Assembly (NCBI GenBank): GCA_036172665.1 | Contig: CM069872.1 | Coordinates: forward strand, 42,270,101-42,334,100 | Direction of reading: 5' to 3' | DNA: 64,000 nucleotides | From: Prosopocoilus inquinatus | Lineage: Eukaryota > Arthropoda > Insecta > Coleoptera > Lucanidae | Shown: in pieces, positions 26,138 through 39,978 of the stretch | Numbering within the stretch: position 1 is the stretch's first letter | Layout: every line of letters begins with the position of its first letter | Notes under the pieces: model-generated | Told to the model about the DNA's origin: nothing | What the model saw: only the letters and a program-made list of their open reading frames with translations | Database searches by the model: none | Made by a program: the position numbers and the translations under genes

Positions 26138-28823
26138 TTAAAGTTGTGCTTTTAACAATGGTTTTAAGTATAAATGGTAAGATTTATTGACAGGTTCCGC
26201 ATTGAGTGGGCTTTTTGAAGCCTCGTCGAATAATCTCTTGTAGACGTTGCCGTCGTAAGCGCCTAAAGCCGAATTTAGGATTTCATCCCGCAAGTCGAAT
26301 CCGTCTACAATTCCTACTGCGTTTGGACGGATTTTTCCCAGTAGTTCTTCTAACCATCTTTGCAGAGTTTCTAATTCCTTACCAGAAATGTTACAGAACT
26401 ATAACAAATAAGACGTAAAAATAATTAACGTTCTTAAATTATACAGACTTACCCTCAATAAGTCACCGGAAAATCGGATGGCTGTATTTACTGCGTATAA
26501 CTCACAAAGTTGAGCTAATACTAAGCCTAATTTACTGGAGCTTCTTTGGATAAGTTCTTGTGTTGTAGAAAAATACGTACGAACTACGAAAGCTCTGCAA
26601 TAGGCGTCTGAGGCATTCACCAATTCAATGCCCGTTTCGTTGCACGCGTAATCATAATCAATGCCCTTTTGGACTCGTTCATTTAAATGACGAACTGCTG
26701 ACTCGATTTTACTGCAACATATTTTACTGGAGAATTTCAAAACGCGAAATAACATGACTTACTTCGTTGCGACTCGTTCCAAAGCAGAAATAATCCAGCT
26801 CACTGATTTTTTGAAAATTTCCGGAGGGGAATTCCATTTTGCTTGAAGGTATTGAATAGTCGATTTGCCTTCGAGACTTCGTTTCCATTCCTTCATAAGA
26901 TAACGGGCGGTTTGTAAATGTAAAACCGTATTTTCACCTTCGTACGTTATCATTGGTGTAACTAGGCCATATATTTGGGGAAAATTGGATGATGACATGT
27001 AACCGTGACCCCCGCAAGCTAAGCGACAAGTTTCTACTCCGATAGCTGCATCATCAGAACTCACAGCCTTCAGGCAACAAGAAAGGGCGTGTAACTAAAA
27101 ACACATTACGTTATTATTGGTAAATTTGTGATTGAGAAATACCTGAGGTAAACGATCTAAACGACCAGCTTCAAGCTCAGATGTCACACTTTGGTATACA
27201 TTCCGCAGCCAAACTGCTGAATAGTGGTAAGCAAAATAGCTCGCAATTTGAGGAAATATCTTGTACTGTTGAGTGATGTAATCTAAAATTTGGGGCTCTG
27301 GATCGCTACAGACAAAATATCTATTTATTTAAATCTGGGTTTAATTAAATATAAACATACCCTTCTTTGAATTGTGACTGATGCCGAACAGCGCTATAAC
27401 GAGTAGCAATAGTGGAGGCCTTCTTCAAACCGTTAGCTGCGGCTTCCACGATAGTCACTCTAACGAATACCATTGTACCATAAGCCAGTTTACTGTGAGC
27501 AGCTTTTACGTACGTGCCGTCCTATTAAATACAATCAGAAGAGAAAAGTAGGCATGGATGCAATGAGCAAGCAATACCTCAAGTACTTTGGCGTTTTTCA
27601 TTAGCAGGTTTTTCAACGGAATTCGATAATTTTCAAAACCTAAGTAGCCGTTATTGGTAAGATTCATGCCGAGCTTGTTACCAATTTCCCCAACTTTTAC
27701 TCCGGCTAATGGCTTGTGCGTTTCTTCATCTCTTAATTGTACCATAAACGGATGAACACCTCGATTTTCTCCCTGGGTATACAGTTGGGCCATGACGATG
27801 GCGTAATTCACAGTATGTCCTACTGAGTTTTAATTCCATGAAAAGAACAATTTAGCAAAAAAGAAAACTTACAATTTCCCGGCCACCATTTATATGCAGT
27901 AATCGTCGGACTATTCAAAATAAATTCCTGGGTAGTTGCGTCGTACACAGCTTCCGTTTCCAAGCCTCGAACGAAAGTTCCGTGACCTAATTCTGTCTGC
28001 ATTTACATTTTTTTTTAATAAACAGAACACCTAATTGTAAGTACAAACTTAAATAAGAAAAACCGAGACGCCAAATTTGTTTTTATCATACAAAATTCAG
28101 TTTCGCCTTGCAAAATTGTTTATAATTTTCTCCTTAAACTTACAATCGAAAATCTCAAAAAGTTGTTACTAACTTGTGCGTACGTTCCGATAATATCGAA
28201 ATTCTGAGCTCTTGGTAACCATTCGGCCTGTTGTTCAGGAGTTCCTTGTCCTAATAAACACGGAATGAACATTGCATGCTGTAAAGAAAGAGGACTTCCA
28301 TCTTTTAGTATTGCCCCTTCTAATTGACCACCGATTATATCACTGTAAATAAATAAGGTACGTGGATTATTACTTTTATCTAATTTTGCTATCTGTTTGG
28401 ATGAAAAGCAAATAAATGCGTTTAACACAGATATACCTGAAGACTTCAAATACGATTATTTTTACCTCAAACTTTTTTTTAATGTACTTACTAATAACGT
28501 AATGATTTATTTTCTTTAAGCATCTGCAATACTTTTTTAGTAAATATGCAAGCCCGTTTAACCGCTTCCTCATACTTTTCTTTGTGACTCAGGTAGTCAA
28601 TGGGAGTGGAATACTGCAAATCTGGATCGTTCAGGAAAAGCTTTTCTGCAACGATACGGAAAGACATCAAATTTTATGCGACTGCTTAAAATTTACCCTT
28701 GGCTCTTCGAAATTCAGTGTTTTTCTCTCCCTCATCGAGCAGGTGTGTCAGTTCTAAGGAACTAAAACTGCAGTTTTGCCTTTCTTTAACTAAATCTGGA
28801 TTCACTGTAGTATTGTCGGCCAT
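26138..28823 (-). CDS. Peroxisomal acyl-CoA oxidase, copy A
   Basis: FAD enzyme of the first step of peroxisomal beta-oxidation: oxidises acyl-CoA to trans-2-enoyl-CoA and passes electrons to O2, giving H2O2. Ten exons: 28697-28823, 28492-28645, 28174-28342, 27873-27996, 27578-27822, 27361-27521, 27143-27305, 26763-27094, 26453-26711 and 26138-26398, totalling 1,995 nt (664 aa plus stop), close to the roughly 660 aa of animal ACOX1. Seen: N-terminal [27 protein letters not shown] (FAD/acyl-CoA contacts), [29 protein letters not shown], and [18 protein letters not shown] with the catalytic glutamate at about residue 432. Start chosen at [10 protein letters not shown], which matches copy B; an in-frame ATG 33 codons upstream lacks support. 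The C-terminus is KAQL rather than a canonical SKL. It converges on alpha-tubulin and was duplicated together with its 3' end. Confidence 0.95.
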
Positions 28824-29070
28824 GGCTGCTAAAATCTGTACAAATCTGTATACGTATAATGGTTTAAGTCTTATCAGGGTCTTATCTGTGAAGCGAAGGC
28901 TGTAAGAATTTTGTGGAGTCATAGTTTATTTGTTTGTAACCTTTATACCTATTGAATGAGAATGCGCGGAAAACATTAAAACGCATTTTTTTATTATTAG
29001 AGAACGACCACTTAAAATTTTCGTTTAACGCAAAAAATTAAAACAGTTGTACATAACATTGAAGAATAAT

Positions 29071-30339
29071 CATTCAGAGATGATTCTTTTCCCAAGAACT
29101 GCAATTTAAAAAGATCGTGGATTAATTAAATAGGTAGTTAGCAACATAAAAAGGAACTAGAAAACGAAGAAAAAAGGCGAAAATAGTTTAATAAAGTTGT
29201 TTGAAATATTGATTTTTACTATTTTTTAAAATATACTTCTTATAAGCAAGGAAAAATAATGCAAAGCCTCAAAAATGAGTAGGTACTACTTTTATATGTA
29301 CCAGGTGTCTCAGTAAAGGCGACGATATATGAAGCATAATACCTATAGCTTCGGGAGAAAAAAAAATATAGTCGGAGTCATTGACTTTAACATTAGTTCG
29401 TTTAGGGTGTATTAAATTACATAATTCTTTAGTTTTGTCTGAAGAACATGTTCCTAGAGATATATGCAGCCAGGAGCAATTTGACCAGCAATATAATGAT
29501 GTCAAGCACTTATAAAATAACCGAAGAGCATGTTACTGAAGAAATGTGCAACCAGCAGCAGAGTGATGTATTCCATTTGCCAAGCACCTCTAAAATAACA
29601 GAAGAGGGAAGAATGTCAGTGACATTTATATTTGAAAAATGGAAATTACGCGCATCATTATGTGTAGGCTTACCATAATTATGAAGCTCTAAACCGGGAC
29701 AGGAGTGGGAAACAGGATAGGGCGAAGAGAAACACGTTAGGCTACTACCAAAAAATGTTTTATTATTTTAAAAAAAGCAGATAGATAACGTTGCCAAAGT
29801 ACCGAAAGTCCGTTGAAGCAGAAAATTATAGCTATTTATTATACAGGTGTCTTATAAGGCAAATAAGTCACGAAAGGAATGTTTAGCCATAAGAGCTTAC
29901 TTGAGTGGGCTAATTTTTCTTGTGTACTTTATTTGCTGTTAAGGCACGAGTGTAATACATAGTTTTATCCAACTCCTCTTTATTATAAAGTCATAATAAT
30001 GCCGATTTTGAATATATTATGAGGTCAATAAAACACTAGTGGAATTATGAAGCCATAATAAAACTCTCCCTTGCGCGTTCCTATCTTTTCAGTTTATATA
30101 ATCATTAACTGGGACAAAATACCTGAAACCGGGACAATTCCGGTTAAACCGGGACGTACGGTAAGCCCAATTATGTGGGGATGATAAGCACCAATCATTA
30201 TTTCCTCTAAATGTACCTATGTGATGCACTAGTTATGAATGTGACAGAAAGTAGAACTACAGCTTCAGCAGGTATCAAAAAGGTTTGATAATTTGCTTCA
30301 GTATATTAAATTTCAGATTCTGTAGGTCCCAAAAAAAGG
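29071..30339. other. Spacer between duplication units, no gene
   Basis: Begins where the duplication ends. 29300-29420 resembles the outer end of families A and C ('GTGTCTCAGTAAAGGCGACG'). The open frames (76 codons at 29448, +; 78 codons at 29269, -) have no recognised domain. Confidence 0.5.
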
Positions 30340-30937
30340 AAACCAGGTGCTGAAACCAGCAGGTGTTATACGCCAACAAGAAGTTTCACCAAAATGTAAG
30401 AAGTTGTATAAAATTGGAAGGAGAATGGAGAAAGAAGACGGCAACTTTGCGACATGTATAATTAAAGACAGAATGCTGAAAACCTTGCAGTGTAAAAATT
30501 TGGCGAAAATATTTGAAGCTGTTAATGAAACCACTTATAAATTTATTCCACAGCAATTTCGTACCCAGCAGCAGAAACCATATGCTCATTGGTTTATTTT
30601 AGAAGAAAAAATCTTGGCTTTAGATAACGTCAGTGGAAACAGGCAATTTCTTACACATTTAGCAGTGATCCTATTCAATCAGACAAACTAAAATATTTAT
30701 TAATAACTATACTGCCTAGAGGAACTGCTTGGAAATTTTCTTTTTAAGGTCGAGGGCTCATGCACATTACAATCGATTACCTGATGTTGCACATTTTGTA
30801 ACATCCTATAAATCCTTACTCGCTTTAACAACTTCTTTACCTATCATTCATCAGGTACCAACTGTGAACGAGATTTTAATGAAGGTGCTTTAGATAATTT
30901 AAAATGTTTTATTAACGGTAAAGATAGCCTTTACGAT

Positions 30938-30960
<23 letters not shown>
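30340..30960 (+). pseudogene. Transposase-like remnant (possibly THAP/P-element related)
   Basis: An open stretch of 114 codons (30347-30691) contains KKLYKIGRRMEKEDGN and a segment PYAHWFILEEKILAL that resembles the conserved RFTLEEKILALSLY region of THAP9/P-element-like transposases. A second possible piece (30740-30900) in a shifted frame includes VTSYKSLLALTTSL. The zinc-finger and catalytic residues are not identifiable, and the frame ends abruptly. It sits between the two duplication units and may have been involved in their formation. Family call tentative. Confidence 0.4.
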
Positions 30961-31983
<1,023 letters not shown>

Positions 31984-32107
31984 TTAATTAAGAAGCGAAG
32001 TGGCAGAAATTATAAAATATGCATTTAACACAGCCTATATTATTTTTTAATAATATTATGTACATTTGTAAAGCGCTTTTGTAACGTTATAGCTGACACT
32101 TTTGCAA

Positions 32108-32113
32108 AATAAA
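32108..32113 (+). terminator. Polyadenylation signal copy in unit 2
   Basis: Duplicate of the tubulin AATAAA, 9 bp from the stop codon of oxidase copy B on the opposite strand. Whether it is used depends on transcription of the pseudogene. Confidence 0.5.
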
Positions 32114-32121
32114 GTAATATA

Positions 32122-34805
32122 TTAAAGTTGTGCTTTTAACAATGGTTTTAAGTATAAATGGTAAGATTTATTTACAGGTTCCGCATTGAGTGGGCTTTTT
32201 GAAGCCTCGTCGAATAATCTCTTGTAGACGTTGCCGTCGTAAGCGCCTAAAGCCGAATTTAGGATTTCATCCCGCAAGTCGAATCCGTCTACAATTCCTA
32301 CTGCGTTTGGACGAATTTTTGCCAATATTTCTTCTAACCATCTTTGCAGAGTTTCTAATTCCTTACCAGAAATGTTGCAATACTATAACAATGGCAATGA
32401 CATAAATATAATTAACGTTCTTAAATTATACAGACTTACCCTCAATAAGTCACCGGAAAATCGAATCGCTGTATTTACGGCGTATAACTCACAAAGTTGA
32501 GCTAATACCAACCCTAACTCATTAGAGCTCCTTTTGATAAGTTTTTGTGTTGTAGAAAAATACGTACGAACTACGAAAGCTCTGCAATAGGCGTCTGAGG
32601 CATTCACCAATTCAATGCCAGTTTCGTTGCGCGCGTAATCGTAATCAATGCCTTTTTGGACTCGCTCATTTAAATGGCGAGCTGCTGACTCGATTTTACT
32701 GCAACAAAATTTACTAGAGAATTTCAAAACGCGAAATAACATGACTTACTTCGTTGCGACTCGTTCCAAAGCAGAAATAATCCAACTCACTGATTTTTCG
32801 AAAATTTCTGGAGGGGAATTCCATTTTGATTGAAGGTATTGAATAGTCGATTTGCCTTCGAGACTACGTTTCCATTCCTTCATAAGATAACGGGCTGTTT
32901 GTAAATGTAAAACCGTATTTTCACCTTCGTACGTTATCATGGGCGTAACTAGGCCATATATTTGGGGAAAATTGGAAGATGACATGTAACCATGACCCCC
33001 GCAAGCTAAGCGACAAGTTTCTACTCCGATAGCTGCGTCATCAGCACTCACAGCCTTCAGGCAACAGGAAAGGGCGTGTAACTAAAAACACATTACGTTA
33101 TTATTGGTAAATTTGTGATTGAGGAATACCTCAGGTAAACGATCTAAACGACCAGCTTCAAGCTCAGATGTCACACTTTGGTATACATTCCACAGCCAAG
33201 TTGCTGAATAGTGGTAAGCAAAATAGGCCGCAATTTGAGGAAATATCTTGTACTGTTGTGTGACATAATCTAAAATTTGCGGCTCTGGATCGCTACAGGC
33301 AAAAATACTCGTTTATTTAAATCTGCGTTTAATTAAATTTAAACGTACCCTTCTTTTAATTGTGACTGACGGCGAACGGCGCTATAACGAGTAGCAATAG
33401 TGGAAGCCTTCTTCAAACCGTTCGCTGCGGCTTCCACAATAGCCACTCTGACGAACACCATTGTACCATAAGCCAGTTTACTATGAGCAGCTTTTACGTA
33501 CGTGCCGTCCTATTAAATACAATCAGAAGACAAAAGTAGGCATGGATACAATGAGCAAGTTAATACCCCAAGTACTTTGGCGTTTTTCATTAGCAGGTTT
33601 TTCAACGGAATTCGATAGTTTTCAAAACCTAAGTAGCCATTATTGGTATGGTTCATGCCGAGCTTGTTTCCGATTTCCCCAACTTTTACTCCGGGTAATG
33701 GCTTGTGCGTTTCTTCGTCTCTTAATTGTACCATAAACGGATGAACACCTCGATTTTCTCCCTGGGTATACAGTTGGGCCATGACGATGGCGTAATTCAC
33801 AGTATGTCCTACTGAGTTTTAATTCCATGAAAAGAACAATTTAGCAAAAAAGAAAACTTACAATTTCCCGGCCACCATTTATATGCAGTAATCGTCGGAC
33901 TATTCAAAATAAATTCCTGGGTAGTTGCGTCGTATACAGCTTCCGTTTCCAAGCCTCGGACGAAAGTTCCGTGACCTAGTTCTGTCTGCATTTACATTTT
34001 CTTTTAATAACAGAACAACTAAGTACAAACTTAAGGAAGACAAAAGAGACCCAAAGTTGTTTTTATGTTACAAAAGGACCTATTTACTTGAATTTTGTCT
34101 TGCAAAAATGATTATGAGTAGAACTTTCTCCTAAACTTAGAATCTAAAAGTTGCTACTAACTTGTGCGTATGTTCCGATAATATCGAAATTTTCAGCTCT
34201 TGGTAACCATTCAGCCTGTTGTTCAGGAGTTCCTTGTCCTATTAGACATGGAATAAACATACCGTGCTGTAATGAAAGAGGATTTCCATCTTTTAGTATT
34301 GCCGCTTCCAATTGTCCACCGAGTACATCACTATAAACAAAGGCACGTGAATTATTACTTTTATCTAATTTTGATATCTGATTTGATAAAAAGCAAATAA
34401 ACACTTTAGTACATTTGTACCTGAAGACTTCTAATAAGATTATTTTTACCCCAAACTTTTTTGAAAGGTACTTACAAAAAATGTAATGATTTGTCTTCTT
34501 TAAGCATCTGTAATACCTTCTTAGTAAGTATACAAGCCTTTTTAACCGCTTCCTCATACTTTTCTTTATGGCTTAGGTATTCAATCGGAGTGGAATATTG
34601 CAAATCTGGATCGTCCAGGAAGAACTTTTCTGCAAAGACACGGAAGTAGATCGAATTTTATGAGATTACTTAAAAATTTACCCTTGGCTCTTCGAGCTTC
34701 CGTGTTTTTCTTTCCCCCATCCAGCAGATGCGTCAGTTCTAAGGAATTAAAACTGCAACTTTGCCTTTCTTTAACCAAATCTGGATTCACTGTATCGTCG
34801 GCCAT
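32122..34805 (-). CDS. Peroxisomal acyl-CoA oxidase, copy B (tandem paralogue)
   Basis: Duplicate of the neighbouring oxidase with the same function expected. Ten exons at equivalent positions: 34682-34805, 34476-34629, 34162-34330, 33862-33985, 33567-33811, 33349-33509, 33130-33292, 32750-33081, 32440-32698 and 32122-32382. The total is 1,992 nt (663 aa plus stop), one codon shorter in exon 1 (MADDTVNPD). Every exon stays open, all splice sites are GT-AG, and the FAD contacts ([11 protein letters not shown]), CGGHGY and [10 protein letters not shown] are retained, so it looks functional. Substitutions against copy A are scattered (for example [10 protein letters not shown] for [10 protein letters not shown]). 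It also ends in KAQL. Its promoter region is duplicated for only about 250 bp, so expression may differ from copy A. Confidence 0.94.
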
Positions 34806-35072
34806 CGCTGCTAAAATTCTGTGTAATTCTGTATCTGTAAACGTAAACTGGTTTAAGTCTTATCAGAGGTCTTATCTGTAAAGCGAATGCTTTACATAAG
34901 ATTTTGTAAAGTCATAGTTTATTTGTTTGTAACCTTTGAACCTATTGAATGTGAATGCTATGAAAATATTAAAACACCTTTTTTTGTATTGGAGAATGAC
35001 CGCTTGAAACTATCTTTTAAAGTAAAGCAAAAAAAATATAAACAGTTATACCCAACATTGGAAGAATCATGA

Positions 35073-36400
35073 ACCTATAGGGGCTGGCTGAGGGTCGATG
35101 AACTTCCGGGGGTCTTTTAGGGGACCGGAGTTAGTCATGAATTCTTGTCTATTATAAGTCTATCTGTATAGTTTATAATAAGATTTATGAATAATATATT
35201 AAATAAATTTGAATTAATTGTATAGCGTTAACTGAAAAAGAAGAAAAAAAAGAAAATCCATTGATTGTCAAAAGAAAAATAAAATACAGTTACATAAAGT
35301 GGAAACAAAAACAAAGGACAAAAATAAAAATTGCGCCTTACCCATAATAAATCAAATCGATGTAAAAAAATTATGAACGCAATCAAAAATTTAATCTGCT
35401 AATATTAAAGGAGTCAAAATGAATCTAAGCCCAGAAAGAAAAACAAAGACAGAATTAAAATGTAAAAAAAATAATTCCGATCGAGTACAAGAAAAAAAAA
35501 ACAAAACAAAAGACGTCGATCGACTGATAGTTAAAAGAAAAAATCAAAAAGAAGAACAAAAGATAAATTGATGGTTAAAAATTAAACAAAAAATTTAATG
35601 AAATCGAATCCTAAGAAAAAATTGATCAATTGAATGTAATTAAATAAAGTCGAATAAGGAGTATGAAAAATCGAGTCAAGAAAAGACAAAAGATGATCGG
35701 ATCGGTTTATAGTTTAAAAAAATGAAATAAGGTCAAATGGAATCACAAATTGCAATTTAACAATTTTTTTTAATGTTTCAGAAATATGAATTAAATTTGG
35801 AAGGGGGAGGATGGAAATTTTTTAATTTTTGTAAGGGATGGGTGCTTAAAAAAGGTTGGGAATCCCCTGAGTTAACTACATATACATATTAAGTTAAACA
35901 TTTTTAATCTGCAAAGAATGAAAAGTCAGAGAAGCTGGATTATCTGTAAATATAAACGCCAAAACGATATTTTTTTCCAGATGACGCTCTAGCTGGATCT
36001 CTACCAAAAACTGTCACTGTCTGTCAAGAGATGGCTCGCATGTCTTTATGATAGCCAACCCAACCCAACTCAATCCTCGCAGCCTCTGGACTTTATGAAA
36101 GCGCTAAATATTTGAAGAGTTTTTAAAATGTAGAATTCTTTGCTTTAGTTTATATATTTGCAATAATTTTTTGAACGAAGATAAAAAGAAAACATTTTTT
36201 TTAAATCGAAACAAATCACAACCAACCATTGTTCATCAATAGATGGCCCAGTCGTCTTCAAACCAACTTACCGCAGTCAAACATTTGGCAAACAAGTTTC
36301 AATCAAATTGTATTAGACAGAAATCTTCACAGATGGCGTTCATTCCGTACTAAGCATTTTATGCTAAGTTCCAATCATATCTGCTTTTTACCATTTCTTT
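35073..36400. other. No gene; A-rich strand-asymmetric DNA
   Basis: 35200-35760 is very A-rich and T-poor on the plus strand ('AAAAGAAGAACAAAAG'-type sequence). 35990-36110 is less biased. No frame or RNA gene recognised. Confidence 0.5.
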
Positions 36401-36402
36401 AT

Positions 36403-38675
36403 TTTTTGTGTAACTTTGGGTTGGATTGACCTCGAAATAATTGTTTCGAATTTTGTTCTTTTTTTGTTTTTGAATAAATTTTTAACTTTTTTGTTTTAAT
36501 TTTTTCAATTTCCTTTTAATTTTTAATATTCTCCTTAGGTTGGAGTAACCTTGAAACATTCGTGACAAATTTGCTTTTATTGTCCAAAATTGTTTTCTTT
36601 GTCAGTTTAAAACTTTTTCCTTATTCTATTTATTTTTTACAATTTCTTTCAACAATTTCATTCTTGGGTTAGATTTATTTGGGTTTGAAACAATTACCCC
36701 TCCTCCAAAATTTTTAAAAGTTCTTTATTTCGGAATATCTTTAATTTTTTGTTCAATTTTCGTCTTGTTATTTCTTTTTTTATACTCATTTCCATGGATT
36801 GCCTTCATTTAGGTTGTAATCTGTTGGATTGACTTTAAAGCCGATTATTCAGAATTTTAAAATGTTGAGATTTCCCCACCTCTCTCAAAAAAATTTTGAC
36901 AGTTACTTATTTTGTAATATTTTTAATTTTTAACTCTTTCAATTTTTTTATTTTTTCTTTTGTTTTTGAATAATTGTTTCTTTGAGTTGCCTTCATTTAG
37001 GTTGGAATCGGTTGACCTTGAAGCCGATTCTTCAGGTCTTTAGTTTTTTTCGGATATATTTTGAAATTATAACTTTTAACTAATTTTTCATAATTTCTGT
37101 TCTTTTGAATATAATATTTTTCTTACTTACGTTGAGTGGAGTTGGGTTTGCCGTGCAGTTCCTTCAAAGTTTCTTCATTTTTCACTTAACCTTGAACTTT
37201 TTGAATTTTGTTTAATTTTCGTTAGTTTTTATTTTTCTGTTCTCATTTTTCGAAATGTTTAATTTTTTTAATCTTTCTGGCATTATTTCTTGCATCTTTT
37301 CTTTTCTTTGGATTAGCTTCGCTTGGGTTGCCCTTGGGCTTACTTTTTCGAATTTTTACGCCGACTTTTACTTTTTTGTTCTAATTTTTAGAAATGGAAA
37401 TAATTAACGTAGGTATGTATAATATGTAAATAAATGGATTAGAGGATTCTGAAGTTTAGAAATAAATATTCGAGTATATGTTTCTTATTATAATTTAGGT
37501 CTAAAAAAATTGAAATTAAAAATAAGACTTTATTTTTTGTGCAATTTTGGGTTGGATTAACCTCGAAATAATTGTTTTGAATTTTGATTTTTTTTTAAAT
37601 AAATTTTTAACGTTTCAATTTCCTTTTAATTTTTTAATTCTCTCCTTGGGTTGAGGTAACCTTGAAACATTTGACAAATTTTTTTTGTCAGTTTGTAACT
37701 TTTCTTTTTTCTATTCACTTTTTACAATTTCGTTTTAACAATTTAATTCTTGGGTTAGATTTATTTGGGTTTGAAACAATTACCCCTCTTTCCAAATTTT
37801 TAACAGTTCGTAATATCTTTAATTTTTTGTTCACTTTTCGTTTTATTTACTTATTTTTTTTTTAATATTCATTTCTAGGAACTGCCTTCGTTTAGGTTGT
37901 AATCGGTTGGATTGAAGTTAAAGCCGATTATTCAGAGTTTTAAGGTTTTTAGTTTTTTTCGGGTTGGGTTGACTTTGAAATAGTTTTCCTCTCCTTCCAA
38001 AAAATCTTTAACACTTATTTATTTTGTAATATTTTTAATTTTGAACTTTTTCCAATTTTTTTATCTTTTTAAATAATTATTTCCTTGGGTTGCCTTCATT
38101 TAGGTTGGAATCGGTTGGCCCTGAAGCGGATTTTTCAGATCTTCTTCAGTTTTTTTCGGATATATTTTGAAATTTATAACTTTTAAACTAATTTTTCATA
38201 ATTTCTGTTATTTTGAATATTTTTTCTCTTACTTACGTTGAATGTAGTTGGGTTGGCCGTGAAGTTTAATTTTTATTTGGCAGTTACTTCATTTTTAACT
38301 TAACCTTGAACTTAATGTTGCTTAATTTTCGTTAGTTTTTATTTTTCTGTTCCCATTTTTCGAAATGTTTAATGTTTTTAAATCTTTCTGGCATTATTTC
38401 TGGTATTTGTTATTTGAATTAACTTCGTTTGGGTTGCCTTTGAGCTTAATTTTTTTCCAATTTTTTACGCCGACTTTCCGAATTTATTTTTTTTTAATTC
38501 TTTCATTCTCTCCTTTTAGTCAGTTTTTGTTTTTTCATTATAATTTTACGAAATGAAAATAAGATGATATGTAAGTAAATGGATTAGAAGATTCTGAAAT
38601 TTAGAAAAAAATATTCGAGTGTATTTTTTTAACATAATTTAGGACTAAAAAAACTGAAATTGAAAATATGACTCC
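36403..38675. repeat. Tandem duplication of a 1.13-kb T-rich unit
   Basis: Unit 1 is about 36403-37533 and unit 2 about 37534-38675; landmark 'TGACCTCGAAATAATTGTTT' at 36427 recurs at about 37559 (offset about 1,132 bp), and 'TAAATGGATTAGA(G/A)GATTCTGAA' recurs at the end of both. Inside each unit a phrase close to 'TTGGGTTGGATT..CCTTGAA' recurs roughly every 110-170 bp. The plus strand is about half T and very A-poor. The small open frames are compositional. Confidence 0.8.
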
Positions 38676-38689
38676 ACTTTATATTACGG

Positions 38690-39905
38690 CTGTGAGATAT
38701 GAATAATAATGTAGTAAACAGACAACTTCATTAGCATACTTGAAAAATATTTCTAAAACACCTGTAAATAACGCGTCTAAAATATACTTAAAGCACTTTC
38801 GGCAAAGGAATGAGTGGACGAACTGCAAGTATAGGAAATGAGAAGAAAAGATATTGTAAAAAATACGAGAATTTTAGAGACGAGAATCAATGATCGGCAA
38901 AGAAGAGTAAAAAGGAGTATTATGAAAATCCTGTATTGATGGCTATTAGATATAGAAAATAAAAAGATTTAATCTAACTTACTTCTTTACCATTTATTAC
39001 TTAAATTAAATTGAAACGGCTCGTTTTTATGAGAAGAATATTTAAATAAAATTATTATGCTTACCTAATGAAACTTTTACTTTATTAAATAATAAACTTC
39101 ACACTTGAAGGATTTGATTTACAATCAAATTTCACTAAATTCATCACCTGATTTAAGAAAAAATTCACTGAACACGATCAATCGCCGTTAACATTCATTT
39201 ATAAACGTTCGGCGATCTGATAAATTATCAACTCACCTTTAATTAATTGCAAGTGAGACGAATACACACGTATTCTAACCAGCGAGAACGAAACGGAAAA
39301 AGCAAATACACGCCGGTAGATATTATATGAAGATCCAAAGTTCACTTTGTTACGTGAAATTCAATTCTTCTATTTTGTTTACTATAGCTCTCTACAAAAT
39401 GGTTTATCACGGTGAAACGAAAGTAATTTTTATACCTGGGTATAAAGGTCATTTAAAAATTATTAAAACTTAAGGTTCAAAAAGAATTATTTTTTCTCAA
39501 GATTACGCCTATGATCAATCGGAAGAACAGAAGACGTTAACACCGTTAACACATTAATAAGTCGAAATTTGTAATTCAACTGCAGTAAAGGGTATTGTAA
39601 TAAAGTTGACCTTTAGCATGTGTTCATACACTGTTGGTCTTGCCGCGAGGAAATGAAGGACAGGCTGTTTGATACTTGAGTGGAAGTGAAATAGAGTATT
39701 GCAAGTTTTCATTTTTCTTATTAAGTCACTCTAACTAATACAGAGTCTGCAAGACCATATGAGTATAAGAGGAAATGACTTGTAAAATGAAAAAATTTAA
39801 ATAAAATTCTTGAAAACGATTTTTTCTCGAGTTTATTAATCATTAATTAACTTTAAATTTGCATTTGTCTGGCTATGAATTTAATGTCATTGGTATTTAC
39901 TTATT
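38690..39905. other. No gene; AT-rich intergenic DNA downstream of Duox
   Basis: No coding exon, RNA gene or clear repeat seen. Confidence 0.5.
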
Positions 39906-39909
39906 GCGT

Positions 39910-39915
39910 TTTATT
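39910..39915 (-). terminator. Candidate polyadenylation signal of Duox
   Basis: AATAAA on the minus strand, 64 bp beyond the Duox stop codon. Confidence 0.6.
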
Positions 39916-39978
39916 TCAATTACTACAAACTACTTCTTATAATTTTAATAAAATGCTACAACAACATTCTTGAAATAT

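Noticed and set aside
28823..28922. Upstream in-frame ATG giving a longer oxidase N-terminus (copy A)
   Set aside because: Not conserved in copy B, and the family N-terminus aligns at [10 protein letters not shown].
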